Made by a program: the position numbers and the translations under genes
Notes under the pieces: generated by a model
The model's database searches: none
What the model saw: only the letters and a program-made list of their open reading frames with translations
What the model was told of the DNA's origin: nothing
Shown: positions 35,587 through 43,952 of the stretch, piece after piece
Numbering within the stretch: the stretch's first letter is position 1
Layout: each line of letters opens with the position of its first letter
Assembly: GCA_944358405.1 (NCBI GenBank)
Contig: CALVQX010000025.1
Span: 1 to 43,952 of the forward strand
Direction of reading: 5' to 3'
DNA: 43,952 nucleotides
Source of the DNA: an uncultured Bacilli bacterium
GTDB lineage: Bacteria; Bacillota_I; Bacilli_A; RF39; UBA660

Positions 35587-35620
35587 AAAAAAGCATTGAT
35601 TACTATTGATCAATGCTTTT
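35587..35620 (-). terminator. Terminator of the dehydrogenase gene
   Basis: AAAAAAGCATTGAT (35587-35600) pairs with ATCAATGCTTTT (35609-35620). The stop codon of the gene is in the loop. On the minus strand the stem runs into a T tract. Confidence 0.8.
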
Positions 35621-36661
35621 ATATTTTAACTCTCCCATACGTGATGTTGGAATAAATCCAGGCTCTGATGCGATTACATCTGGAATTCTATTGACTACTG
35701 ATGCACAAGTAAGTTCTACTGTTTTTGGTTTTTCTATGACAAGAGTTGTATCTGGTTCACCATAGATTGTCCATTCATTTCTATCGAATTCATCTTTATT
35801 ATATACTTTTCCAATACATTCTGTTTCTAAAGTAATACCTTCTTTTGTCGTTGTTGTTACAACAGCACTCATACCTGTTGCCATTCCTTTTTTTACGGTC
35901 ATTCCTAATGTACTAGATTCAATATCATAATCATTGAATTGTGGTACACATTTTTGTCTTTGACTTGTTACGGTTAATCCTAGCTTATCACATAGCCATC
36001 CATTTACATTCCACATATATGATGGAGCATAATCACCACTTTCAATTACTTTTTGTCGTTCTTCATCAGAAATCTCATCCGCTGATGCCACTTCACGTTC
36101 AAATTCTTCTTTAGTTAATCCAGCTCCATGAGCTTTTGCTAAAGCAATTCCATAGTCTTCTACATTATAAGAAGAACTACCTTTTATTTTAGTTACATTA
36201 TGGCTTGCTCCTACTAAAGTGGTAATCAAATTACCCCAGAAAGCATCTTGATATCCACTACCAGTAATGGTACAGTTATTTTCTTTGGCAAGTTTGTCTA
36301 TTTTTTCTGTTAAGGTTGGATTAGAATTCATTGGGAAGAATGCTTCTTCACAAGTAGTAATTGCATTCACTCCACATTTTGCACAAGTCATTAAAGCATC
36401 TTCTAGATCTGCAAGTAGACTCATCGTTGTGACGATTGCACAATCTGGTTTTAACTCTGTTAGCAGTTTTTCTGCACTGCTTACATCTTCTACAATAATA
36501 CCTACTTTTTCTGTTCCTATAATGTCACCAATGTCTTTCCCTATTATCTCAGGATTGATATCTATAGCTCCAACAATTTCTCCACCATTTTCTATTACAT
36601 AGCGCATGGTGTAAACGCTCATTTTTCCACATCCGTACTGGAATATTTTTAATCCTTTCAT
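35603..36661 (-). CDS. Diaminopentanoate-dehydrogenase/dihydrodipicolinate-reductase-like NAD(P) enzyme
   Basis: The protein of 352 residues has an N-terminal Rossmann fold (IFQYGCGKMSVYTMRYVIE, about residues 5-23; VGAIDINPEIIGKDIGDIIG) as in dihydrodipicolinate reductase. The body resembles the COG3804 group that includes 2,4-diaminopentanoate dehydrogenase of ornithine fermentation (CEEAFFPM, GSGYQDAFWGNLITTL). Other ornithine-degradation genes are not in the window, so the exact substrate is open; an amino-acid-derived substrate is likely. AAAGGTAGGG precedes the start; an extended -10 (TGCTATACT) lies upstream. It is transcribed alone. Confidence 0.72.
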   Translation of the reverse strand: MKGLKIFQYGCGKMSVYTMRYVIENGGEIVGAIDINPEIIGKDIGDIIGTEKVGIIVEDVSSAEKLLTELKPDCAIVTTMSLLADLEDALMTCAKCGVNAITTCEEAFFPMNSNPTLTEKIDKLAKENNCTITGSGYQDAFWGNLITTLVGASHNVTKIKGSSSYNVEDYGIALAKAHGAGLTKEEFEREVASADEISDEERQKVIESGDYAPSYMWNVNGWLCDKLGLTVTSQRQKCVPQFNDYDIESSTLGMTVKKGMATGMSAVVTTTTKEGITLETECIGKVYNKDEFDRNEWTIYGEPDTTLVIEKPKTVELTCASVVNRIPDVIASEPGFIPTSRMGELKYKSIDQ

Positions 36662-37071
36662 TTTTCCCTACCTTTCTTTATTTAGTATAGCATTTTAATT
36701 TCTAAAATTGTCTAAAGAAATAAAAAAATCACACTTTTCTAATGTAACTTTACATTTCTTATTATTGCCTTTTTTCATTGATATATACCTTTATTAAATC
36801 AAGAATACTCTGCTTTTTGATGAATTATCTAAAGTATCCTTTGATCTTATCATAAGATAAACCCAATATTTAGTGTTCTATATTAGCATGATGTTGTTTC
36901 TTTCAACATTTTCATTTGGATATTTTTCTGAGCAGTTCTGATATAATATTTATGATTATAAGTTTCTTCTCTTCCATCTAGAATGCTTTTTTCCTTTGTT
37001 CTTTTTCGTTTTAATAAAACTATTTTCAATAAAATCATTGTGTCAAAAAAAGCAAATTCAGAGAAATTGTG

Positions 37072-37100
37072 TAGACAAAATGCATCTATTGGTGCATAAT
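37072..37100 (+). promoter_or_regulatory. Promoter with inverted repeat between -35 and -10
   Basis: TAGACA (37072-37077), 17 bases, CATAAT (37095-37100). The spacer contains ATGCAT-ctattg-GTGCAT, an inverted repeat (one mismatch) that overlaps the -10, as expected of a repressor operator. Confidence 0.45.
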
Positions 37101-37124
37101 TGATAATAGAAAGGAGTGGAGTGG

Positions 37125-37184
37125 ATGAATAACAAAAGGGCCGTAAAGAGACTATTGATAATTTTAGGAGAATTGACTTATTAA
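37125..37184 (+). CDS. Possible 19-residue peptide or front end of a decayed gene
   Basis: ATG 37125 follows GGAGTGGAG at close range and encodes MNNKRAVKRLLIILGELTY before TAA. The peptide is basic then hydrophobic. Directly after the stop, frame fragments in other frames read LLIICLLLVS and SSKKYENDTIIKG, which would extend it into a small membrane protein if two indels were reversed. So it may be either a true leader peptide or the first piece of a pseudogene. Confidence 0.35.
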   Translation: MNNKRAVKRLLIILGELTY

Positions 37185-37432
37185 TAATTTGTTTGTTGCT
37201 TGTATCTTAATTTTTAGAAGTTCTAAAAAATATGAAAACGATACTATAATAAAAGGTATGACAATCATAAGGGATCAATAATTATTTTTAGAAACGAATT
37301 TATCAAAAATCAATATATATGTTTATTATAATCTTTCAAATAAGAGAATATTAAAAATAACTCAATAGTTATCTATGATTATGAAAGTTTAAAACATAAT
37401 CATTACAATCCATATTAATAAGAGAAGTAATT

Positions 37433-39046
37433 TTATATTTTAAGATTTATTTTTCTTATGTTTTCATCAAATAACGTACCAGAAAGGTATCTTTTAATAG
37501 CAATGTTATAAATTTTAGAATCAATTGTACCATTTTTAGAAATTAAATGATTATCTCTTAAATATTCGATCGTTGCTAATTTTTCTTCCTCTGTAATCTC
37601 ATGTTCCTTATCAGTTCCATATCCAATTATAGTTTTAGATTCGAGTATTGAACTAATGCTAATATTTCTACTATTCTTACGTTTTCCTACAAACTTACCA
37701 ACTACTCTTGCAGTCTCAGGGCTAGCATTTTTACCTACAATTTTTCTAAAATCATCAAGTTCTAAGTTGGTCATTATTTTATAGTCTAAATAATCAAATT
37801 CACGAGTTTCTTTATCATCTATAGGAACACCATGGATCATATAATCAACAATTCTATCGGCTTTACTATTTATAATTGCAAAACGAGTGCTAGATAACTC
37901 CTGTTTCTTTTCTTCTATTTTTCTTAACATATTTTCATCATTCAAATAACTTAATGCTTTTTTAAATACAGCAGTATCTATTCCTTTTCTTTCACAATAA
38001 TCCTTAATACTTCTGCAGTCACTTTCCACAAAACTATGGAAATCCACCTTATCAATTATAGCTTGAATCATAGAATTTTTATCTTCTTCCATAATCGCTT
38101 TATATTTTAAAACGACTTGTTTAAAGTCTTTTGTAAATGACTTATTAACTTTATCAAATAATTCTTCTAATTTGTTCTTATAATTTCTATTACCAAAAAC
38201 TCCTAACGATAAATCATAAGTGTTACCATATATATTCAAATAGGAAGAAGCAACTGTTCTTTTTAAATTTAAGAAGTCATCTAAATTGCTATTTTCACAA
38301 ATTGTAATTAAATATTTGCCACCAGAGGGTTGAAAGAGTTCTTTCGTTTTTTCATCTCCATATGTCTTTAAAGAGTAAGTGTAGGCACGATGATAAATTT
38401 CATAGCGATTACATCTATCCTCATTATAACCAAAGAAACCCAATTTATTTCTCTTTGAACCATCTTCTTTATATTCTTTAGAAATATAGTATTCAAATGC
38501 TTTTTTTAATTGTTCTTCATCTACGTCTTTATATTGATCGAGAAAAGCTTTTTTTCTTTTATTAAATTCCACGTCATTTCGATACATAATTAATTGAGTT
38601 TTTAATTCGGTGGATAATTTTAAATCACTGTGAGATTCTGTATCTTTAACATCAGATATTATATCCGTGATAATTGAAAAATAACGTTTCATATTTTCTT
38701 TTGTATCTATATTAGAAAAAAGAAATTTTCTATGCCAAAAGCGGGCAGTTATAGATTCAACTAATTCATCAAACTGTACTAGCAAGAAAAAAGGGTCATC
38801 ATATAAATAATAAATAACAAACATTAGATCTTGCATAGTATTATTAGGAAACTCTCTTGCCTCTAATCCTTTCTTTATATAAATAGCAAATTTATCTAAA
38901 AAAGCATTTTTTATGACCTCATCATTACAATTTAAAAAGTATTCAATTGCAGCTGTTTCATCCATTCTTTTAAAATTACTATTTTCATCAAATGAAATTA
39001 TTTCATTAAATGAGGAAGTTACATTATTAAGTTTTATATTTTCCAT
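37433..39046 (-). CDS. Uncharacterised 537-residue protein of the accessory region
   Basis: I do not recognise this protein. It is soluble, acidic-to-neutral and almost wholly helical, without signal peptide or membrane segment. About residues 335-375 (SIKDYCERKGIDTAVFKKALSYL) has the look of a helix-turn-helix, and the C-terminal region has lysine-rich patches (GKFVGKRKNSRN). DNA or protein binding is therefore possible but not shown. AAGGAG lies eight bases before the start and an extended -10 (TGATATAAT, 39073-39081) upstream. It lies among insertion-sequence remnants, so it may be horizontally acquired, though the frame is intact. Confidence 0.75.
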   Translation of the reverse strand: MENIKLNNVTSSFNEIISFDENSNFKRMDETAAIEYFLNCNDEVIKNAFLDKFAIYIKKGLEAREFPNNTMQDLMFVIYYLYDDPFFLLVQFDELVESITARFWHRKFLFSNIDTKENMKRYFSIITDIISDVKDTESHSDLKLSTELKTQLIMYRNDVEFNKRKKAFLDQYKDVDEEQLKKAFEYYISKEYKEDGSKRNKLGFFGYNEDRCNRYEIYHRAYTYSLKTYGDEKTKELFQPSGGKYLITICENSNLDDFLNLKRTVASSYLNIYGNTYDLSLGVFGNRNYKNKLEELFDKVNKSFTKDFKQVVLKYKAIMEEDKNSMIQAIIDKVDFHSFVESDCRSIKDYCERKGIDTAVFKKALSYLNDENMLRKIEEKKQELSSTRFAIINSKADRIVDYMIHGVPIDDKETREFDYLDYKIMTNLELDDFRKIVGKNASPETARVVGKFVGKRKNSRNISISSILESKTIIGYGTDKEHEITEEEKLATIEYLRDNHLISKNGTIDSKIYNIAIKRYLSGTLFDENIRKINLKI

Positions 39047-39072
39047 AATCCATTCTCCTTAAAAGTGTGCTT

Positions 39073-39081
39073 ATTATATCA
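39073..39081 (-). promoter_or_regulatory. Extended -10 of the 537-residue gene
   Basis: Minus-strand TGATATAAT, with a TTGTTT about 16-17 bases upstream as a weak -35, lies 27 bases before the start codon. Confidence 0.55.
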
Positions 39082-39637
39082 TAAACCTTTAAAAAAAACA
39101 ATCTCTTCTTTATGATTTGTACTTATCATCAATTTCTTTTGGAAGCGCGTTTTTAAAAAAATGCGGAAATAAGTTTGAAAAACGAACTTTTGCCTGTTAT
39201 TTTTGATGTGGAAAATTTTGCTTTTTATTGCGTAATTAAAAGACTTAAGTTCCTTTTTAATAATTAAATCAGGAATTAAGTCTGATAAATCAATTTTTTA
39301 GTAAAAACGGACTTTACTCTAAAAATTTGTGCAACTTTTTCATAAATAACAGATGCAAAAAATGACCAAAGGCTTCTATATGATTTCTGGCACTATTTGG
39401 TAATATATCACATTTTCTGTTAATTATCAAATTTAAAATATTTTTGATGTCTTGCACTATAATTGACAAAACTCTCTGTTTTAGTATTATATAACAAGGG
39501 ATGAAAGAATAGGATGACTTTCATATTCACTCTATTTATTCTATCGGTAGTGACTATCATAGTGATATATTTAATAGGAATAACATTTTAGGTATAGATA
39601 CCAAACGTTTTGACTATGATAAACGTTATCTAAAAAT
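39082..39637. other. Gap with no intact gene
   Basis: AT-rich sequence between the 537-residue gene and the IS3 remnant. Two short frames can be read: a 37-codon one on the minus strand (about 39330-39440, with NHIEAFGHFLHLLF) and a 25-codon, strongly hydrophobic one on the plus strand at 39514-39591. Neither has a convincing ribosome binding site. Both may be debris. Confidence 0.4.
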
Positions 39638-39892
39638 AGTAAGACAAAGAGAAGAAATAGCATGGATAATGGCATAATGGAAAACTTTTTTGCTATACTT
39701 AAGACAGAGATTTTTTATGATCAAGAAGATAAATATAAATAAATTGATTCTGGCGATAGATGAGTATATTAACTATTCTAATTATGATAGAATTAAAGGA
39801 AAATTAAAAGGACTGTTTCCTATAAATTACAGGTTACAATCCTCTAATTAGAACCTATTTATAAACTGCCCAACGTTTGGGGCCTCAGTTCA
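39638..39892 (+). pseudogene. 3' end of a decayed IS3-family (IS150-like) transposase
   Basis: The plus strand encodes pieces of the IS3 OrfB C-terminus: SMDNGIMENFFAILKTEIFY, then after a stop and frame change DEYINYSNYDRIKGKLKG and NYRLQSSN followed by TAG (39849-39851). The order is that of the DDE domain end (catalytic Glu in MENFF). About 25 bases later TTGGGGCCTCAGTTCA (39877-39892) is a typical IS3 right terminal repeat. The front of the element is missing. The element abuts the 3' end of mgtA. Confidence 0.75.
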
Positions 39893-39915
39893 TTTCTTTA
39901 TATTTTTTAATGTAA

Positions 39916-42526
39916 CTATAACCATCTATGATGTTTTTTAATATAAATTCGTTTGACGATTTCTGTTAATACTGCATATATTATCATTAATATAATGACA
40001 TACATATAAAAAGCAAATGGTAATGTAGTAAAATGAAAATCTTTAATATTCATAAGAAGAGGTGGTAATATCATAGAGGCAATTATACATAATGAGGTTG
40101 ATAGTAATAACCATTTATTAACGGTGGATTCAATAAATGGTATTTTTTCTGTTCTAATGAAATGAACAATCATTGTTTGAGATATTACACCTTCAATAAA
40201 CCAAGCTGTTTGGAATAATATTTGGTCATTGACACTATTAAATCCTAAAGCAAACCAGAATATTACAAAGGCAATTAAGTCAATTACTGAAGCAGCAACA
40301 CCCATAACATTTATAAACGTTCTTAAATCACTTGTATCCCATTTATGTGGTTTAGCTAAGAAATTTTCATCTACATCATCAAATGGAATAGCTATTTGTG
40401 ATAAGTCATAAAGTAAGTCTTGAAGTAAAAATTGTATTGGTACCATTAGTAAGAATGGTAAACAAATACTGGCTAGGAAGACGCTAAAGACGTCTCCAAA
40501 TGAAGCTGATAAAGCCATTTTCATATATTTCATAATGTTACCATAGACTTTTCTTCCTTCTATAACACCGTCATAAATCACTTTTAAACTTTTTTCTAAT
40601 AATAAGATATCACTGGATTCTTTGGCAATGTCAGTGGCTGAATTAACACTGATACCGACATCGGCTTCTGATAATGATGGAGCATCGTTAACACCATCAC
40701 CTATGTAACCTACAACATGTCTATTTTTCTTTAAAATTAAAACTATTCTTTCTTTTTGAATTGGCGTTAATCTAGCAAATACATCGACAGTCTCTACTTT
40801 TTTAGATAACTCTTCGTCAGTGAGTTTTTCAATGTCTTCACCAACTAAGATTTCATCGGTTTTAAGGCCACCTTCTAAACAAATTGTTTTAGTGGCTGCA
40901 GGATTATCACCAGTTAAAATTTTTGTTGTTACTCCAACTTCTTTTAGTTTTTTTAGTATTGTTTTAACTTCTTTTTTAGGAGGGTCTAAGAAAGCTATAT
41001 AACCTAGTAAAACTAATTCTTTTTCATCTTGAGTGTTAAATTTATTTTGACCTGTATATTCTGTTTTACCAGCTAATGCGATAACTTGCATTCCTTTATT
41101 TATTAACTGTTCAACATCGTGTTTAACTTTATTTTTTTGTCCTCTGTTAAATCAGATATTTTATTTTGATATTTAACTTTAGTACATTTATTCAATATTT
41201 CAGTAACAGCTCCTTTTGTTAAGATGCGGATGTTTTCACCATTTTTAACGACAACACTAGTCATACGGCGATTGTAGTCAAACGGTATTTCGTCGATTTT
41301 TTTATAATTTTTTACTTTATTTTGAATATCGTGGTTTGTAGCATAATTCAATATAGCTCTATCAATAACGTTTTTAATCCCCGTACTATAATAGCTGTTT
41401 AAATAAGCATATTTTAAAATCATTTCATCTTCATTACCAGCAATATTACGATAATATTGTAAGGTTATTTGATTTTGAGTTAAGGTTCCTGTTTTATCAG
41501 TACATAAAATATCAATAGCACCTAAGTTTTCGACTGCTTCTATATGTTTAACTAATGTCCTTTTTTTAGCAAGTGTTTTAGTACCTTTCGATAGGTTAAC
41601 ATTCACAATCATTGGAAGCATTCCTGGAGTTATACCGACAGTTACTGATATAGCAAAAAATAAGGCATCCATAATGTTATGATGTAATAAAGAATTTAAA
41701 ATAAATACAGCAATGGTGATTACGACCATATAAGTGATTAAAGTTTTACTAACAGCTTGCATACCAATTTGGAAATTAGATAAAGGTGGTGTTTGCTGCA
41801 TAGTTTGGGACATTTGGCCAATATAAGTTTTTTTTCCTGTGAAAATGACTACAGCTTTCGCACTTCCACTAATAACACTAGAATTCATAAGGCAAATATT
41901 CGGCATATTTAAAACACTATCTGAAGATTGATATTGAGCCTTTTTTCTACAGGAACACTTTCACCAGTAAAAACAGATTGATTGACAAATAAGTCGTTTG
42001 TTTCTAATAAAAGAACATCTGCTGGAATCATGGCACTCGCATTTAGTTCGACAATATCACCAATAACAACGTTTTTTGTTTTTATTTCTTTAGTTTGATT
42101 ACTTCTCAAAATATTGGCGACAGTATATATTTTACTTTTTAATTTTTGGTCGAACTTATAAGCTGAGTAATCTTGAACTAATCTAATCGTGGTACTGATG
42201 AAAGCTAAAATGGCAATAATAAGTGCACCTAAAGCATCACCCAAACAGAGATTTATAATGGCTAAAACAGATAAAATGTATATGAATGGATCTTTGCACG
42301 ATTCGATTAGAAAATTATACCATTTTTTTATTTTTTCTTCTTTAATCACGTTATAACCATATTTATTTAATCTATTTGTGGCTTCCTCTTCAGTTAAACC
42401 GTTAATATTAGTATTCAATTTTTTTAATAACTCGTGACTAGTTAATTCAGATAGAGATTTATATTCAGTTAAAATTTCTTTATCAGAAAAACTTTTGACA
42501 GCTTCCTTTAAGTTTCTAACTTTCAT
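39916..42526 (-). pseudogene. mgtA: Magnesium-transporting P-type ATPase, split by two one-base shifts
   Basis: Three consecutive frames (42526-41909, 41906-41103, 41091-39916) together make a P3B ATPase of about 870 residues. Visible are FTGESVPVEK, the phosphorylation motif CTDKTGTLTQ, YIGDGVNDAP, and ten membrane segments. The first break is at an A6 run (GAAAAAAGG); one more A gives EKKAQYQSSDSVLNMPN, continuous with the second piece. The second is at an A7 run (GACAAAAAAATAAAG); one more A gives DKKNKVKHDVEQLINKGMQV, continuous with the third. So both breaks are single missing A bases in homopolymers: true mutations, slippage sites or sequencing errors. AGAGATGAT precedes the start. Confidence 0.88.
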
Positions 42527-42546
42527 ATAATCATCTCTTATTTTTA

Positions 42547-42555
42547 ATTATATCA
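42547..42555 (-). promoter_or_regulatory. Extended -10 of mgtA
   Basis: Minus-strand TGATATAAT lies 20 bases before the mgtA start. The transcript leader would be too short for a magnesium-sensing M-box or mgtA-type riboswitch. Confidence 0.55.
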
Positions 42556-42611
42556 CAATTAATATATTGGATTTATTGAAATGGGTATTTTTGGTTAAAT
42601 TATGTCAATGA

Positions 42612-43156
42612 CTAAAAGATCTAAAATATAAAATAGTTAATTTAGAAGATATGGGTTCCAAAGATTATTTCTTGCAAATAATAGAAAAATATTTTGATTG
42701 GAACTTTATTTATGATGAAGTAGAAAAACTATATTCTAAATCTGAAAGAAAAAGTATAAATCCTGTAGTTTTGATAAAGATTCATATATTAAAGTTCCTT
42801 TTTCATGAAGTTAGTTTAAAACTACTTATAAAAATCTAAAATACAATAACTTATACCGGTATTTGTGACCCTTCTACCTAGTCTAAAAATTATAAAAGAA
42901 ATATATATGTGATGCTCATAACATATAGAGAGAGTTTTTTCCGATGGAAAATGAATCATGGACTGAGGTACACCTACTTCGGAGGGCAGGAAAGAGTTCA
43001 TCGAGAATTAACTACTCTTTATGCAGAGATGAATCTGAATCAATTTTCCTTACATCATTATGTATAGTACATATATTTCATTTCATTTAAAACTGTCTAC
43101 ATTTACAAAAGAAAAGACAAATAAGTCAAAATATTTACCTATTCGTCAATAGTCTG
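42612..43156 (+). pseudogene. Internally deleted IS1182-family transposase remnant
   Basis: The front (42612-42839) reads KIVNLEDMGSKDYFLQIIEK, then DWNFIYDEVEKLYS and SINPVVLIKIHILKFLF, the N-terminal domain of IS1182 transposases. After a stop, SKNYKRN (about 42885) still matches. The sequence then jumps to the C-terminus: TYRESFFRWKMNHGLRYTYF and ELTTLYAEMNLNQF, ending TAG at 43065-43067. The catalytic middle is missing, so it cannot transpose. TTCGTCAATAGTCTG (43142-43156) matches the right terminal repeat of the MITE at 4555-4745 at 12 of 15 positions, and probably marks the element's right end. Confidence 0.78.
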
Positions 43157-43180
43157 TAATACATTATATAATTTTCTTTC

Positions 43181-43219
43181 AAAGAAAAAAGATGTCAATA
43201 AATTTATTTTGCTGACATC
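43181..43219 (-). terminator. Terminator hairpin
   Basis: GATGTCA (43191-43197) pairs with TGACATC (43213-43219). On the minus strand six T residues follow. It lies about 80 bases after the SEC-C remnant, whose transcript it probably once ended. Confidence 0.6.
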
Positions 43220-43300
43220 CTTTATTTTCAATGTTTTTTGTCCACCTCTTTATTTATTTGGTGACAAACAATAAATTTGCTAGCTTTTTCTAATTTTATT

Positions 43301-43405
43301 TTATGCGTTCTTTCCACAGCATTGTTTATATTTTTTTCCCGAACCACAAGTTATCTCGATTAAGAGATTATGGGTATTTACAATATTTATAATCTTATGT
43401 GTTCA
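43301..43405 (-). pseudogene. C-terminal remnant with a SEC-C zinc motif
   Basis: The minus strand encodes CGSGKKYKQCCGKNA before TAA at 43301-43303, the end of a SEC-C zinc-binding motif as found at the C-terminus of SecA and of various other proteins. The first cysteine pair (usually NDPCPCGSGKK) is degraded to EITCGSGKK, and the frame closes within about 35 codons upstream. Only the tail of a once longer gene is left. Parent not identifiable. Confidence 0.45.
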
Positions 43406-43554
43406 TGTTGAAATATAAGGTCAAGTTGCTTTTTATATTTATAGTATTTATTGTATTAATAATATTATAAAGATTGCTGTTTTGTGAACAAATTGTGGAT
43501 AATGTCTACATTCCGTTTACTAAATTTAAATATATTATAATTAAATATTATTAT

Positions 43555-43653
43555 TTATTCAATGGTTTCTACCAGTTTTCGTGCAATTTCATTTCGCAAA
43601 AAATTTTCTATTTGCCTAGCATTACTAAATTTATTTGCTAATTGTATAGGCAT
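43555..43653 (-). CDS. Possible 32-residue remnant frame
   Basis: ATG 43653 to TAA 43555 encodes a basic helical peptide starting MPIQLANKFSNARQIENFLR. No ribosome binding site precedes it. It lies 25 bases downstream of the ISAzo13-like transposase end and may be part of the same mobile debris rather than a gene. Confidence 0.2.
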   Translation of the reverse strand: MPIQLANKFSNARQIENFLRNEIARKLVETIE

Positions 43654-43678
43654 TGTCCAAAAATAAAAGTTACAAATT

Positions 43679-43951
43679 TTAAATTAATGTGGTGATGATT
43701 ATACTCCATTTTTTTAATGACTCATCTCTATGAATATTGGTACCTTCATAATTACTCATGACTTCTTTTGTATATTTGATCCCTTTTGGATATTCTTTGG
43801 TAATATATTTTACTTTTGCTTTTACGTTTTTCCAAGTAAGCGAGGACATTACTTTATTACATATATTGTTGCTTAATAGTAACATCCCATTCCACATTCT
43901 TTCTAATCTTGCCCATAATCTTTCTATAGGGTTATATTTAGAATGATATGG
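43679..43951 (-). CDS. C-terminal part of an ISAzo13-family-like transposase (runs off the window)
   Basis: The minus strand reads HSKYNPIERLWARLERMWNG at the window edge, then SLTWKNVKAKVKYITKEYPKGIKYTKEVM and SLKKWSIII before the stop at 43679. The order (YNPIER-W...L...WNG, then TWK, then KGxKxTKxxM, then LxKW) is that of ISAzo13/Rhodopirellula-type DDE transposases, whose final Glu is in NPIER. The frame is open to the edge, so the rest lies beyond it, and whether the element is intact cannot be judged here. Confidence 0.72.
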   Translation of the reverse strand, partial: PYHSKYNPIERLWARLERMWNGMLLLSNNICNKVMSSLTWKNVKAKVKYITKEYPKGIKYTKEVMSNYEGTNIHRDESLKKWSIIITTLI

Positions 43952-43952
43952 T

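Larger units (their letters stand above)
36662..37432. other. Long gap with a palindrome, a strong promoter and a decayed frame
   Basis: The first part contains the dehydrogenase promoter and the inverted repeat AATGTAACTTTACATT at 36741-36756. At 37072-37184 lies a plus-strand promoter with a 19-codon frame (separate entries). From 37185 to about 37350 short open pieces in different frames (LLIICLLLVS; SSKKYENDTIIKGMTIIRDQ) look like a decayed small membrane-protein gene. No intact larger gene is present. Confidence 0.45.
43157..43554. other. Gap between IS remnants
   Basis: Contains the hairpin at 43181-43219 and the SEC-C-motif remnant at 43301-43405 (separate entries). The remaining sequence is AT-rich and I see nothing else in it. 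Confidence 0.5.

Noticed and set aside
39514-39591. 25-residue hydrophobic peptide as a type I toxin or transporter helper
   Set aside because: The ribosome binding site is weak, and the frame sits next to IS3 debris without antisense RNA signals.
41945-41958. Programmed -1 frameshift in mgtA
   Set aside because: The zero-frame heptamer reads A AAA AGG, not the efficient A AAA AAG, and a second similar break follows. Two programmed shifts in one transporter gene are implausible; mutation or read error fits better.
42527-42600. Magnesium riboswitch (M-box) upstream of mgtA
   Set aside because: The -10 lies 20 bases before the start codon, leaving no room for a structured leader, and no conserved M-box helices are visible.
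1-43952. Mollicute code with TGA as tryptophan
   Set aside because: The RF2 gene with its TGA frameshift site is present, tryptophan positions use TGG, and the phosphoesterase gene ends in TGA.
1-43952. CRISPR arrays, tRNA or rRNA genes, replication origin
   Set aside because: No regularly spaced repeats, cloverleaf-like sequences, rRNA segments or DnaA-box clusters were seen on either strand by eye.

Overview
The window comes from a very AT-rich, low-GC Gram-positive-type genome. Its gene content and order (uvrA, lgt, yvcK, whiA; prfB, ftsE, ftsX, a PcsB-type hydrolase; clpP; gap; metK) point to the Bacilli/Mollicutes side of the Firmicutes, most likely an uncultured gut lineage of the RF39 or Erysipelotrichia-like kind; that placement is inference. 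TGA is a stop codon here, not tryptophan: the prfB frameshift site uses TGA and the metallophosphoesterase gene ends in TGA. Many genes carry an extended Shine-Dalgarno ending in GGTGAT, 4 to 6 bases before the start. Its GTG often creates a false upstream start, and I trimmed starts accordingly.

Layout: 1-3.9 kb, minus strand, gap (GAPDH) and a two-gene unit of a TGS-domain uridine kinase-like protein and a HAD phosphatase. 3.9-10.7 kb, clpP (+) converging on the minus-strand unit uvrA, yvlD-like, lgt, yvcK, whiA. A small MITE-like element sits inside the shared clpP/whiA terminator. 10.9-16.2 kb, minus strand, uvrB followed by two unknown proteins and a radical SAM/SPASM enzyme in one tight unit, then a lone SUKH-like gene. 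16.5-19.5 kb, a PlsC-like acyltransferase and a membrane hybrid histidine kinase. 19.8-22.6 kb, a 938-residue prepilin-like surface protein. 23-27.8 kb, metallophosphoesterase, a TrbC-like membrane protein fused to a cysteine amidase domain, metK, a kinase-like protein and an HExxH protein. 27.9-33.6 kb, the division and translation block prfB, two YitT proteins, ftsE, ftsX and pcsB-like. 33.8-36.7 kb, an anchored unknown protein, a PF06541 membrane protein and a DAP-dehydrogenase-like oxidoreductase.

36.7-43.95 kb is a decayed accessory region. It holds a 537-residue unknown protein, an mgtA magnesium ATPase split by two one-base shifts, and remnants of three insertion-sequence families: IS3, IS1182 and ISAzo13. 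The IS1182 remnant ends in a sequence resembling the terminal repeat of the MITE near clpP, linking the two ends of the window.

Most genes are housekeeping: glycolysis, proteolysis, nucleotide excision repair, envelope and division control, release factor 2, SAM synthesis. The parts most worth attention are the giant prepilin-like protein, the uvrB-linked radical SAM cassette, two genes whose ribosome binding sites point to AUA/AUU starts, the split mgtA, and the MITE in the terminator.
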